A stretch of 9,083 nt of DNA from Stenotrophomonas sp. (GTDB taxonomy: Bacteria > Pseudomonadota > Gammaproteobacteria > Xanthomonadales > Xanthomonadaceae): positions 1 to 9,083 of the forward strand of contig DMZT01000488.1 of NCBI GenBank assembly GCA_003484865.1. The letters are read 5' to 3'. Positions 1 to 6,494 of the stretch are shown one piece after another (within the stretch, counting starts at the first letter, position 1; each line of letters opens with the position of its first letter). Under the pieces are notes generated by a model. The model saw nothing but the letters and a program-made list of their open reading frames with translations, did no database searches and was not told where the DNA came from. The position numbers and the translations under genes were made by a program.

Positions 1-194
1 TGCTGGTGGTGCTGCAGATCACCCTGGGCATCCTCAACGTGAAGCTGGCGGTGCCGCTGGAAGTGGCCGTCGCGCACAGCGGGGGCGCCGTGGCGCTGCT
101 GTTCGTGCTGGTGACGTTGCTGGCGCGCCTGCGCGCGCCGGATGCCGAGGGCGGCAAGGCCAGCGCGGCCTCCCCTGCCGTGCAGGCGGGCTGA
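1..194 (+). CDS. ctaA: Heme A synthase CtaA/COX15, C-terminal end (partial)
   Basis: This is the last 64 codons of a gene that begins before the window; the reading frame starts at base 3 and ends at the TGA at 192-194. The visible peptide has the terminal membrane segments of the COX15/CtaA family: the stretch [11 protein letters not shown], then [12 protein letters not shown] with a histidine at bases 75-77 where the family has a conserved heme-ligand histidine, then a hydrophobic helix and a charged, Ala-rich tail. CtaA is an inner-membrane enzyme that oxidises the methyl group of heme O to give heme A for cytochrome aa3 oxidases. The ctaB start lies only 4 bases downstream, and ctaB makes the heme O substrate, so the two are almost certainly co-transcribed. 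Most of the protein is outside the window, so completeness cannot be judged. Confidence 0.88.
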   Translation, partial: LVVLQITLGILNVKLAVPLEVAVAHSGGAVALLFVLVTLLARLRAPDAEGGKASAASPAVQAG

Positions 195-198
195 CGGC

Positions 199-1092
199 AT
201 GGCCAGTTACCGTCAGTACTGGGATCTGACCAAGCCCAAGGTCGTCGCGCTGATCGTGTTCACCGCGCTCGTCGGCATGTTCCTGGCCATCCCCGGGGTG
301 CCGACCGCGCAGCAGGCGCTGGACGGCGCACTCGGCTTCCTCGGCATCTGGCTGGCCGCCTCGGCTGCTGCGGCGATCAACCAGCTGCTGGATGCGCGCA
401 TCGATGCACAGATGGCGCGCACCTCGTGGCGCCCGCTGGTGGTGGGCAAGGTCAAGCCATGGCAGGTACTGGTCTTCGCCGGCCTGCTGATCGCGCTGTC
501 GATGACGATCCTGGTGGTCTGGGTCAACGTGATCACTGCCGTGCTGACCTTCGCCTCGCTGATCGGGTACGCGGTGATCTACACCGTGTACCTCAAGCGC
601 GCGACCTCGCAGAACATCGTCATCGGCGGCCTCGCCGGCGCCACCCCGCCGATGCTCGGCTGGGCGGCGATCACCGGCATGCAGGGCCCATGGGACTGGG
701 CCTACGCGTCGCTGCTGGTGCTGATCATCTTCATCTGGACCCCGCCGCACTTCTGGGCGTTGGCGATCTTCCGCCGCGAGGATTACGCCAAGGCGGAAAT
801 CCCGATGCTGCCGGTGACCCATGGTGTGGCGTACACCCGCAAGTCGATCATGGTCTATTCGATCGCCCTGGCCATCGTCAGCATCCTGCCGGTCGTGTTC
901 GGCATGAGCGGCATGTTCTACCTCGGCGGTGCGATCGTGCTCAACGCGGTCTTCCTCTGGTATGCGTGGCGCATGCTGAATCCGCCGGACGAACTGTTCT
1001 CGATGAAGATGTTCGGCTATTCCATCGTCTACCTGATGGCGCTGTTCGCCTTCCTGATGGTGGATCACTGGATGCTGCCCTGGTTGGCATAG
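199..1092 (+). CDS. ctaB: Protoheme IX farnesyltransferase (heme O synthase) CtaB/CyoE
   Basis: This 297-residue integral membrane prenyltransferase of the UbiA superfamily transfers a farnesyl group to protoheme IX to make heme O. The first Asp-rich motif is at residues 61-69 (NQLLDARID, with N61, D65 and D69), followed by the RTSWRPL segment at 74-80. The signature [20 protein letters not shown] is at about 184-203. About eight to nine hydrophobic helices are visible, and the length is normal for the family. I chose the ATG at 199 because the family begins close to the [10 protein letters not shown] motif (residues 7-16); the frame is open further upstream, but that part overlaps ctaA and is not family-like. 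There is only a weak purine-rich stretch (183-189) before the start, so translation may be coupled to ctaA, whose stop is 4 bases upstream. Downstream is a 60-base gap without an evident terminator. Confidence 0.96.
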   Translation: MASYRQYWDLTKPKVVALIVFTALVGMFLAIPGVPTAQQALDGALGFLGIWLAASAAAAINQLLDARIDAQMARTSWRPLVVGKVKPWQVLVFAGLLIALSMTILVVWVNVITAVLTFASLIGYAVIYTVYLKRATSQNIVIGGLAGATPPMLGWAAITGMQGPWDWAYASLLVLIIFIWTPPHFWALAIFRREDYAKAEIPMLPVTHGVAYTRKSIMVYSIALAIVSILPVVFGMSGMFYLGGAIVLNAVFLWYAWRMLNPPDELFSMKMFGYSIVYLMALFAFLMVDHWMLPWLA

Positions 1093-1152
1093 CTGCCTTG
1101 AATCGGTAATTCGCCACCGCCATTGCGTCAGTACCGAACAGGGAGTGACGGC

Positions 1153-1971
1153 ATGAAGCGATGGCGCTGGATGGCAGGCGTGGTGATCGGGATGGCGTTG
1201 GGTGCGGCGAATGCCGCACCGGCAGCGTCCGCAGAGGACACGGCCGCGCAGATCATGCGGCAGGCAGGCGCAAGCCAACTCGTGGTCCTGGGCGAACTGC
1301 ACGGTACGCGTGAGATGCCGCAGCTCGTGCAGGAACTGGTCCAGGCCTATGTCGCGCAGGGCACCCCCGTGCACCTTGGGCTGGAACTGCCGGCCACCGA
1401 GAACGCCCGGCTGGCCACCTATCTGGCCTCCAACGGTGACGCCGCAGCACGCCAGGCGGTGCGCACCACCTCCTACTGGCGCACCGCCGGTAAGCCGCAC
1501 GACGGCCGTCGCAATGAAGACACGCTGTCGCTGATCGAGGCGGTGCGGGTCCTGCGCGTGCAGGGCCACGATGTACAGGTCGTTGGGTTCGACCAGGTGC
1601 TGCCGGCGGCACAGGCCGGTACCGGCGCGCGTGATGCGGCGATGGCCGATGCACTGCGCGCGCACCACGCAACGTTGCCTTCCGATGGGCGGCTGCTGGT
1701 ACTCACCGGGAATGTGCATGCCATGCGCACTCAGCCGGAGGGGCTGCCGTGGCCGCCGATGACCGCCTTGCTGCTCGATCTCCAGCCGTACGCGGTGCGG
1801 GTCGATGCGCGCAGCGGCGAGGCGTGGGGCTGCACACAGCATCGGCAATGCGGCGCGCGATCACTGCCGGCATACACCGGGCCTTCGCCGCTGCAGAGAA
1901 CGGGCTCGGACCGGTCATACGATCTGCAGATCTGGCTACCGCGCTTCAGCGTGGCGCGGTGGGTGGAATAG
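1153..1971 (+). CDS. Exported ChaN-like protein (possible heme-binding, TIKI/EreA-like fold)
   Basis: This encodes 272 residues. A basic start (MKRWRW), a hydrophobic stretch and a small-residue region form a signal peptide that probably ends near residues 21-27 (ANA/AP or ASA/ED). No lipobox cysteine is seen. Motifs in order: LGELHG at 46-51, GLELP at 76-80, RDAAMAD at 160-166, and TGNVHAM at 185-191. This order (GExH, then an E-containing strand, then RDxxMA, then GNxHA) matches the ChaN/cofactor-heme-binding group and its relatives (EreA, TraB/GumN, TIKI). Two cysteines at 227 and 233 could form a disulfide in the periplasm. The ATG at 1153 is preceded by GGGAG (1141-1145) at 7-base spacing, which decides it over a TTG at 1123. 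Its position 60 bases after ctaB suggests co-transcription with the heme O/A genes. A heme role is inference; an esterase-like or metal-dependent hydrolase role is possible. Confidence 0.65.
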   Translation: MKRWRWMAGVVIGMALGAANAAPAASAEDTAAQIMRQAGASQLVVLGELHGTREMPQLVQELVQAYVAQGTPVHLGLELPATENARLATYLASNGDAAARQAVRTTSYWRTAGKPHDGRRNEDTLSLIEAVRVLRVQGHDVQVVGFDQVLPAAQAGTGARDAAMADALRAHHATLPSDGRLLVLTGNVHAMRTQPEGLPWPPMTALLLDLQPYAVRVDARSGEAWGCTQHRQCGARSLPAYTGPSPLQRTGSDRSYDLQIWLPRFSVARWVE

Positions 1972-1998
1972 CCGCTTGCGATTGGGGATGTTCCGCTA

Positions 1999-2027
1999 TG
2001 CCGCGTAGGGCGAGGCTCTACGCGGCA
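1999..2027. terminator. Hairpin between convergent genes (terminator-like, no T tract)
   Basis: Ten perfect base pairs (TGCCGCGTAG with CTACGCGGCA) are extended by a G-U wobble and two G-C pairs, closing on a GAG triloop: a 13-pair stem in a 29-base element. It lies 28 bases after the stop of the ChaN-like gene and 16 bases past the stop of the convergent transporter gene. It is well placed to stop or stabilise both transcripts. Neither side carries a run of T, so it is not a textbook intrinsic terminator. The GTAG in the stem recalls the GTAG-tagged palindromic repeats (SMAG) described in Stenotrophomonas maltophilia, but the layout differs and no second copy is visible in this window. Confidence 0.5.
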
Positions 2028-2042
2028 GGAGGTCGAGCGCGC

Positions 2043-3041
2043 TCAACTACCTCCCTCACCCGTCGCCGGCTCCACCGGATCACGCGCATACCGCTGCGCG
2101 ATCATCGCGCAGACGATCAACTGGATCTGGTGGTAGATCATGATCGGCAGCACGATCGCACCGAGACTGCCACCGGCGAACAGGACCTTGGCGATCGGCA
2201 CGCCGGTGGCCAGGCTCTTCTTCGAGCCGCAGAACAGGATGGTGATCTCGTCTTCGCGGTTGAAGCCCAGCCGGCGCGCGATGAAGCGGATCAGCGGCAT
2301 CGCGATGCCGAGCAGCACGGCTGCCACCACGGCCACGCTGAGCAGCGACAACAGCGGCGTCTTGCTCCACAGCCCCTCACTGACGGCTTCGCCGAAGGCG
2401 GAGTAGACCACCAGCAGGATCGTGCCCTGGTCGGTATAGCGCAGCAGCGCGCGCTGCTTCTCTACCCAGCGGGCGATCCACGGGCGCAGCAGATGGCCGG
2501 CCACGAACGGCACCAGCAGCTGCAGCATGATGCTGACGATGGCCTGGCCGGGGTTGTGCATGCCGCCTTCGGTGCCGGCCAGCAGGGCCAGCAGCAGCGG
2601 GGTCAGGAAGACGCCGAGGATGCTCGACAGCGAGGCGCTGCACACGGCCGCCGGGACGTTGCCACGGGCAATCGAGGTGAACGCGATCGAGGACTGCACA
2701 GTGGACGGCAGCGCGCACAGGAACAGCACGCCGATGTACAGCTCGGGCGTGAGCAGCCAGCCATCCAGCGGTTTGAACATCAGGCCCAGCAGCGGGAACA
2801 TCACGAAGGTGCAGGCCAGGATGGTCAGGTGCAGGCGCCAGTGCAGCAGTCCGGCGACGATCGACTCCCGTGGCAGGCGCGCGCCGTGCAGGAAGAACAG
2901 CGCGGCAATGGCGACGTCGGTGACATCGTCGAGCACCATCGCGGCGGCGCCATGCATCGGCAGGAAGGACGCCAGCAGCACGGTGCAGAGCAGGGCGAGG
3001 GTGAAGTTGTCCGGTCGCAGGCGCGACCACCAGCGGGTCAT
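2043..3041 (-). CDS. SBF-like (SLC10A7/YfeH-type) bile acid:sodium symporter family protein
   Basis: This encodes a 332-residue inner-membrane protein with about nine to ten hydrophobic helices. The family-defining segments are CALPSTVQSSIAFTSIARGN at 109-128 and the second crossover-like segment FCGSKKSLATGVPIAKVLF at 270-288. These place it in the SBF-like branch (bacterial YfeH and vertebrate SLC10A7) rather than among the classical bile-acid transporters. The substrate is not known from the sequence; sodium-coupled uptake of an organic anion is the family expectation. The ATG at 3041 is preceded by AGGAG about 10 bases upstream, and the protein from there begins like the family; an upstream in-frame extension to 3125 would overlap the phosphatase gene and is not hydrophobic. 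It is the last gene of the minus-strand run, 52 bases after the phosphatase-like gene, so co-expression with it and with dnaG is likely. Confidence 0.9.
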   Translation of the reverse strand: MTRWWSRLRPDNFTLALLCTVLLASFLPMHGAAAMVLDDVTDVAIAALFFLHGARLPRESIVAGLLHWRLHLTILACTFVMFPLLGLMFKPLDGWLLTPELYIGVLFLCALPSTVQSSIAFTSIARGNVPAAVCSASLSSILGVFLTPLLLALLAGTEGGMHNPGQAIVSIMLQLLVPFVAGHLLRPWIARWVEKQRALLRYTDQGTILLVVYSAFGEAVSEGLWSKTPLLSLLSVAVVAAVLLGIAMPLIRFIARRLGFNREDEITILFCGSKKSLATGVPIAKVLFAGGSLGAIVLPIMIYHQIQLIVCAMIAQRYARDPVEPATGEGGS

Positions 3042-3093
3042 GGTGGGCAGGCTCCTGTAGAGCAGGGAAGTAAGCGGGGGAAGAAGAGCAGGG

Positions 3094-3624
3094 TCAACGC
3101 GCGGCGTCCTGCTCCAGCAGGGCACGGGTCGGTGCTTCCAGCGAGGTCATGCCGGCCTCGCGGCCGAACTGCAGGGCCTGGTCCACCGAGGCACCGTCAC
3201 GCGCCTGCAGCAGTGCCAGCAGCGCACCGGCGCGATTGCCGGAGGCGCAGTGCAGCAGCACCGGGCCCTGGCTCTGTGCCAGCGCGGTACGCAGGGCCTG
3301 CGCATTGGCGTCGGTCAGGCCGGCGGCACCGGCGACCGGGATGCGCACATAGCGCAGCCCCAGGCGTTCGGCCGCGGCGGTTTCATCGAAGCCGCGCGCT
3401 TCGTCAGGCTGGCGCAGGTCGATCACGGTGGTGATCCCGGCCGCGGCCGCTTGCTGCAGCTCGGCAGCGCTGGGCTGCCCGGCGGTGTACAACTCCGGCC
3501 GTGGCTGTGCGAAGGGCAGTTCCGCCGCCCAGGTGGGCAGGCACGGCGCGAACAGCGCGGCCATGACGCCAGCGCGGAGCCAGCGGAGGATCGATGCAGC
3601 GGGGTTCGCGAGGTGGGATGCCAC
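3094..3624 (-). CDS. Exported phosphatase-like protein (DUF442/rhodanese-like loop)
   Basis: This encodes 176 residues with a long N-terminal signal: basic residues around 14-17, a hydrophobic core at 18-30 and a likely cleavage near TWAA/E at 31-35. The mature part starts with the FAQPRPELYTAGQPS pattern, then AGITTVIDLRQPDE at 62-75. The catalytic-type loop HCASGNRAGA lies at 125-134. Cys126 and Arg131 are separated by four residues, as in DUF442 (beta-lactamase hydrolase-like) and rhodanese proteins, not five as in classical tyrosine phosphatases. A phosphatase acting in the periplasm is the best guess; the substrate is unknown, and a sulfurtransferase is not excluded. The start is a GTG at 3624 with GGAG five bases upstream. 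A later ATG at residue 21 would destroy the signal peptide. The gene begins only 14 bases after the dnaG stop, which indicates one transcript with dnaG. Confidence 0.8.
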   Translation of the reverse strand: MASHLANPAASILRWLRAGVMAALFAPCLPTWAAELPFAQPRPELYTAGQPSAAELQQAAAAGITTVIDLRQPDEARGFDETAAAERLGLRYVRIPVAGAAGLTDANAQALRTALAQSQGPVLLHCASGNRAGALLALLQARDGASVDQALQFGREAGMTSLEAPTRALLEQDAAR

Positions 3625-3638
3625 GGCGGCTCCGTTGG

Positions 3639-5369
3639 TCAGAAGCGGAGGGTGCTGCGCGCCTTGAGCAGTTCGCGCAGCTCGTACTTGTCAGTATCGT
3701 CCAGACCCTGCTGGCTCTGCTTTGCCTGAAGCTCATCCAGACGTTGCATCAGCAGCTGTTTCTCCAGCTGGGCCACTGCGTCATGCAGTTCCTGGGTCCA
3801 CATCGCCTCATCACCAGGCAGGGTCTGCGCGGCCAGCTTGTGCAGCGATTCCTGTTCCTCGCGGCCTTCGAAGTGCTCCAGCAGCGCGCCGGTGCTGATG
3901 TCCGGGCGCTGCTCGACCAGGGTCAGCAGTTCGGTCAGCAGTTCGATGCCGGGCAGGCGCAGGCCGGTGAAGTGATGGCCTTCCAGGGTCATCGCCAGCG
4001 AGGGCTGCTGCAGCAGGATCGCGATGGCCGCGCGCACCAGGCTGCGGCGCTGTGCCGGTGCCACCGCGCGCTGCGGTTGGCGTGAGGGCTGCGCGGACGC
4101 ACTGGGCTTGGCGCCCAAGCCGGTGAGCGTGGTCAGCTGCTGCTTCATCAGATCGCCGAAGGCGCCATCGGGAATCTGCGCCAGCATCGGCTTGGCCCGT
4201 TCGGCCAGGCGTGCCTTGCCGTCGAGCGTGCCCATGTTGACCTCACGGGTGAGCTCGTCGAAGAAGAACTGCGACAGCGGCGTGGCCTGCTGCAGCCGGG
4301 CATCGAAGCCCTCGCGGCCTTCCTTGCGCACGATGGTGTCCGGGTCTTCGCCATCGGGCAGGAACAGGAAGAAGGCCTGGCGGCCGTCCTTCATGCGCGG
4401 CAGCACCGACTCCAGCGCACGCCAGCCGGCGCGACGGCCGGCGGCATCGCCATCGAAGCAGAAGAACACGTCCGGCGCGTTGCGGAACAGCAGCTCGGCG
4501 TGGTCCGGCGTGGTCGCCGTGCCCAGTGTCGCCACCGCCTGGGTGACGCCGAACTGGAACAGCGAGACCACGTCCATGTAGCCCTCGACCACGATCAGCC
4601 GCTCGATCTTCTGGTTGGCCTGGCGCACCTGCCACAGGCCGTACAGCTCGCGGCCCTTGTGGAACAGCGCGGTCTCGGGCGAGTTGAGGTACTTCGGGCC
4701 GTCGTCTTTCTCCATCACCCGGCCGCCGTACGCGATCACGCGCCCACGGCGGTCGAAGATCGGGAACATGACCCGGTCGCGGAACTTGTCGTAGACGTGG
4801 CCGCGGTCGTTCTTGGAAAACAGGCCGGCGCGGTCGAGCAGCTTCATGCGCCGCTCGTCCTTGCCCAGTGCATCCTTCAACGCGCTGTAGCCGTCCGGTG
4901 CGTAACCGATGGCGAAGCGCTCGCGGTTCTCCTCATCGACGCCGCGCTGGTCCAGGTAGGCGCGTGCCTTGTCGCTGCCTTTCAGCGCGGTCTGGAAGAA
5001 GCGCGTGGCCGCGTCCAGCGCCGAGTACAGATCGCGGCTGTCGTCCTGCTGCTGGGCGGTGCGCGGCTGGGTATCGCGCGGCACTTCCATGCCCACGCGC
5101 TTGGCCAGCTCATCGACCGCGTCGAGAAACTCGAGGCGGTCGTAATTCATCAGGAAGCTGATCGCCGTGCCATGCGCGCCGCAGCCGAAGCAGTGATAGA
5201 ACTGCTTGGTCGGTGAGACCGTGAACGAGGCCGAGCGCTCGTCATGGAAGGGGCAGCGCGCGGCGTATTCCTTGCCCTGGCGCTTCAGCGGCACGCGACT
5301 GCCCACCACCTCGACGATGTCGGAGCGGGCCAGCAGGTCGTCGATGAATGCGTCGGGGATACGGGCCAT
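3639..5369 (-). CDS. dnaG: DNA primase DnaG
   Basis: This encodes a 576-residue primase that makes RNA primers at the replication fork together with DnaB helicase. Domains in order: a zinc-binding domain with C39, H42, C60 and C63; the catalytic core with KFRDRVMFPI at 195-204 and KYLNSPETALFHKG at 226-239; the TOPRIM fold with VEGYMD at 261-266 (E262), FDGD at 305-308 (D306, D308) and EDPD at 341-344; a low-complexity Ser/Pro/Gln linker at about 418-443; and a helical C-terminal helicase-binding domain at 444-576. All expected metal-binding and catalytic acidic residues are present, and the length is close to that of the E. coli protein. The start MARIPDAFIDDLLARSDIV matches family N-termini, so the ATG is secure although no Shine-Dalgarno sequence precedes it. 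Unlike in E. coli, neither rpsU directly upstream nor rpoD directly downstream flanks it; yihY lies 63 bases upstream. Confidence 0.98.
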   Translation of the reverse strand: MARIPDAFIDDLLARSDIVEVVGSRVPLKRQGKEYAARCPFHDERSASFTVSPTKQFYHCFGCGAHGTAISFLMNYDRLEFLDAVDELAKRVGMEVPRDTQPRTAQQQDDSRDLYSALDAATRFFQTALKGSDKARAYLDQRGVDEENRERFAIGYAPDGYSALKDALGKDERRMKLLDRAGLFSKNDRGHVYDKFRDRVMFPIFDRRGRVIAYGGRVMEKDDGPKYLNSPETALFHKGRELYGLWQVRQANQKIERLIVVEGYMDVVSLFQFGVTQAVATLGTATTPDHAELLFRNAPDVFFCFDGDAAGRRAGWRALESVLPRMKDGRQAFFLFLPDGEDPDTIVRKEGREGFDARLQQATPLSQFFFDELTREVNMGTLDGKARLAERAKPMLAQIPDGAFGDLMKQQLTTLTGLGAKPSASAQPSRQPQRAVAPAQRRSLVRAAIAILLQQPSLAMTLEGHHFTGLRLPGIELLTELLTLVEQRPDISTGALLEHFEGREEQESLHKLAAQTLPGDEAMWTQELHDAVAQLEKQLLMQRLDELQAKQSQQGLDDTDKYELRELLKARSTLRF

Positions 5370-5402
5370 GGGCAGCAGGCGGGGGCATGGCCGGTCACGG
5401 CC
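5364..5402 (-). promoter_or_regulatory. Overlapping alternative hairpins at the dnaG start codon
   Basis: Read in the dnaG mRNA direction, GGCCAUG (5392-5386) can pair perfectly with CAUGGCC (5370-5364) across a 15-base C-rich loop. The second arm contains the dnaG start codon (5369-5367). The first arm can instead pair with GGCCG just upstream (5402-5398) in a five-pair hairpin with a UGAC loop (5397-5394). The two structures exclude one another. No purine-rich ribosome-binding site exists in the 20 bases before the AUG; the sequence there is almost all pyrimidine. An out-of-frame AUG sits at 5388-5386. The pairings are seen directly; a role in limiting primase synthesis is inference, and GGCC repeats are common by chance in such GC-rich DNA. 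Confidence 0.35.
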
Positions 5403-5423
5403 ACGCGCGGAAGCGGGGGTACC

Positions 5424-5437
5424 GCTAGTCTACTAGC
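5424..5437. repeat. Short palindrome across the yihY stop codon
   Basis: GCTAGT and ACTAGC are six-base arms around a CT centre, covering the TAG stop of yihY (complement at 5433-5435). It is AT-rich compared with its surroundings and sits 54 bases before the dnaG start. It may be a protein-binding site, a weak RNA hairpin, or chance. It is too short and lacks the T run needed for a terminator. Confidence 0.25.
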
Positions 5438-6356
5438 TGCCGGCCGGTTCGCCCGGTTTCGGTGGCTCCACCCCAGCCTCGGCGAGCACGGCATGGGCGC
5501 GCAGGCGCTCATCGATCACCGAGGTCATCAGTGCACCGACGAAGAACACCACCGTGGCGTAGTAGATCCACACCAGCGAGATCACCAGGGCGCCCATCGA
5601 GCCATACGCGCTGCCCGGTGCGACGGTGGCGATGTACAGGCCGATGCCATAGCGGCCCAGTGCGAACAGGGCCGAGGTGATCGCACCGCCGATGAAGGCC
5701 TGGCGCCACGCCACGCGGCGGTCGGGCAGGTAGTGGTAAAGGAAGGCGAAGCCCACGGTGTACAGCGCCAGGCTGGTCAGATAGCCGATCGCCGGCAGCA
5801 CCGAGGGCAGGTGCGCGAACACGACCTGCAGCATCGTGGTGGCGGTCATCGAGAGGATCAGCAGGAAGCCCAGCGCCAGCACCACGCCGAACGAAAACAC
5901 CCGCTTGCGCAACCAGGCCACGATGCCATCCAGGCGCTCGCCGCTGGTGTTGAAGATCAGGTTCAGGGCGTTCTGCAGCTGGGCGAACACCGCCGTGGCA
6001 CCAATGAACAGCAGCAGGGTGCTCCATACGCCGGCCAGCGTGCCGATGTCCGGCTGGTTGTTGGCGTTGCTCAGCACGGTCTCCGCCACCGAGGCGGCGC
6101 TGGTGCCGGCCACATCATTGATCTGGCCCAGCAACGCCTGCTGCGCCGGGGGGTACAGCGAGGCGGTCAGCCACAGCAGCAGCACCAGCAGCGGCGCCAT
6201 CGAGAGCAGGGCGTAGAAGGCCAGCGCAGCGGCCTGGGTCATCACGTCCGCATCGATGAAGCGGCGCAGCAGCACGGCGGGGAAGCTCTGCTCCAGCCGC
6301 GCCATGTGCTTGCGGATCCTGGAAAGGGAGTGGCTCGGCGGGTGCATGGACGGCAT
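5433..6356 (-). CDS. yihY: YihY/BrkB-family inner-membrane protein
   Basis: This encodes up to 307 residues. After a basic N-terminus (residues 10-32) and the family motif DAxxxAAALAFYALLSMAPLL, six membrane segments are visible at about 42-65, 103-127, 153-180, 187-208, 218-240 and 252-278. The conserved SAYGSMGALV stretch followed by LVWIYY is at about 249-266. The tail is hydrophilic and Pro/Glu-rich. The family was once annotated as RNase BN, which is now known to be a different protein, and in Bordetella as the serum-resistance factor BrkB; its real function is not established. The start is uncertain. ATGs at 6356 and 6347 have no clear ribosome-binding site, and one at 6305 has AGGA 11 bases upstream. 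I give the longest form. It is the first gene of the minus-strand run leading into dnaG and is divergent from the exported protein gene at 6495. Confidence 0.88.
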   Translation of the reverse strand: MPSMHPPSHSLSRIRKHMARLEQSFPAVLLRRFIDADVMTQAAALAFYALLSMAPLLVLLLWLTASLYPPAQQALLGQINDVAGTSAASVAETVLSNANNQPDIGTLAGVWSTLLLFIGATAVFAQLQNALNLIFNTSGERLDGIVAWLRKRVFSFGVVLALGFLLILSMTATTMLQVVFAHLPSVLPAIGYLTSLALYTVGFAFLYHYLPDRRVAWRQAFIGGAITSALFALGRYGIGLYIATVAPGSAYGSMGALVISLVWIYYATVVFFVGALMTSVIDERLRAHAVLAEAGVEPPKPGEPAGS

Positions 6357-6422
6357 CAGGTCGGAAGCGAGGCCCCCGTTCTAGCAAATCGACGGATTGC
6401 ACCGGGTGAAGTGGTCCGGTCA

Positions 6423-6453
6423 CGTCAGGATCTTGACGGATATCGCGCTATCC
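6423..6453. promoter_or_regulatory. Two adjacent imperfect palindromes in the divergent intergenic region
   Basis: Bases 6423-6438 (CGTCAGGATCTTGACG) form a 16-base palindrome with one mismatched pair of positions. Bases 6438-6453 (GGATATCGCGCTATCC) form a second 16-base palindrome, also with one mismatch, whose centre is 15 bases from the first. They share one base. The 138-base region (6357-6494) must contain the promoters of yihY and of the exported protein gene. TTGACG at 6433-6438 resembles a -35 box, but no -10 box lies at the right distance. The layout would suit a dimeric regulator binding two sites, but the regulator is unknown. Confidence 0.35.
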
Positions 6454-6494
6454 TTTTGCCCGGTTTTCCACCTTCACAGCAGAAAGGACGCTTC

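Noticed and set aside
34..1848. A very long open frame on the minus strand opposite ctaB and the ChaN-like gene
   Set aside because: The translation is a His/Arg/Gln/Asp-rich low-complexity peptide typical of the antisense of GC-rich genes, with no domain pattern. Well-supported genes occupy the other strand.
3042..3125. Longer form of the SBF-like transporter
   Set aside because: It would overlap the phosphatase gene and adds non-family residues. The ATG at 3041 has an AGGAG upstream.
1749..3434. A long plus-strand open frame opposite the transporter and phosphatase genes
   Set aside because: It has the same antisense composition (His, Gln, Arg, Asp, Gly), overlaps the end of the ChaN-like gene and has no recognisable start region or motif.
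5424..5437. LexA-type operator near dnaG
   Set aside because: The palindrome GCTAGT-CT-ACTAGC shares TAG and TACTA elements with xanthomonad LexA boxes, but the spacing between half-sites is wrong.
6433..6461. Sigma-70 promoter for the exported protein gene starting with TTGACG
   Set aside because: No -10-like hexamer lies 16-18 bases downstream; TATCCT at 6449 is only 10 bases away.
5244..6494. N-terminal extension of the exported protein gene through the region opposite yihY and dnaG
   Set aside because: The extension is shadow sequence of yihY. The ATG at 6495 has an ideal ribosome-binding site and is followed directly by a signal peptide.
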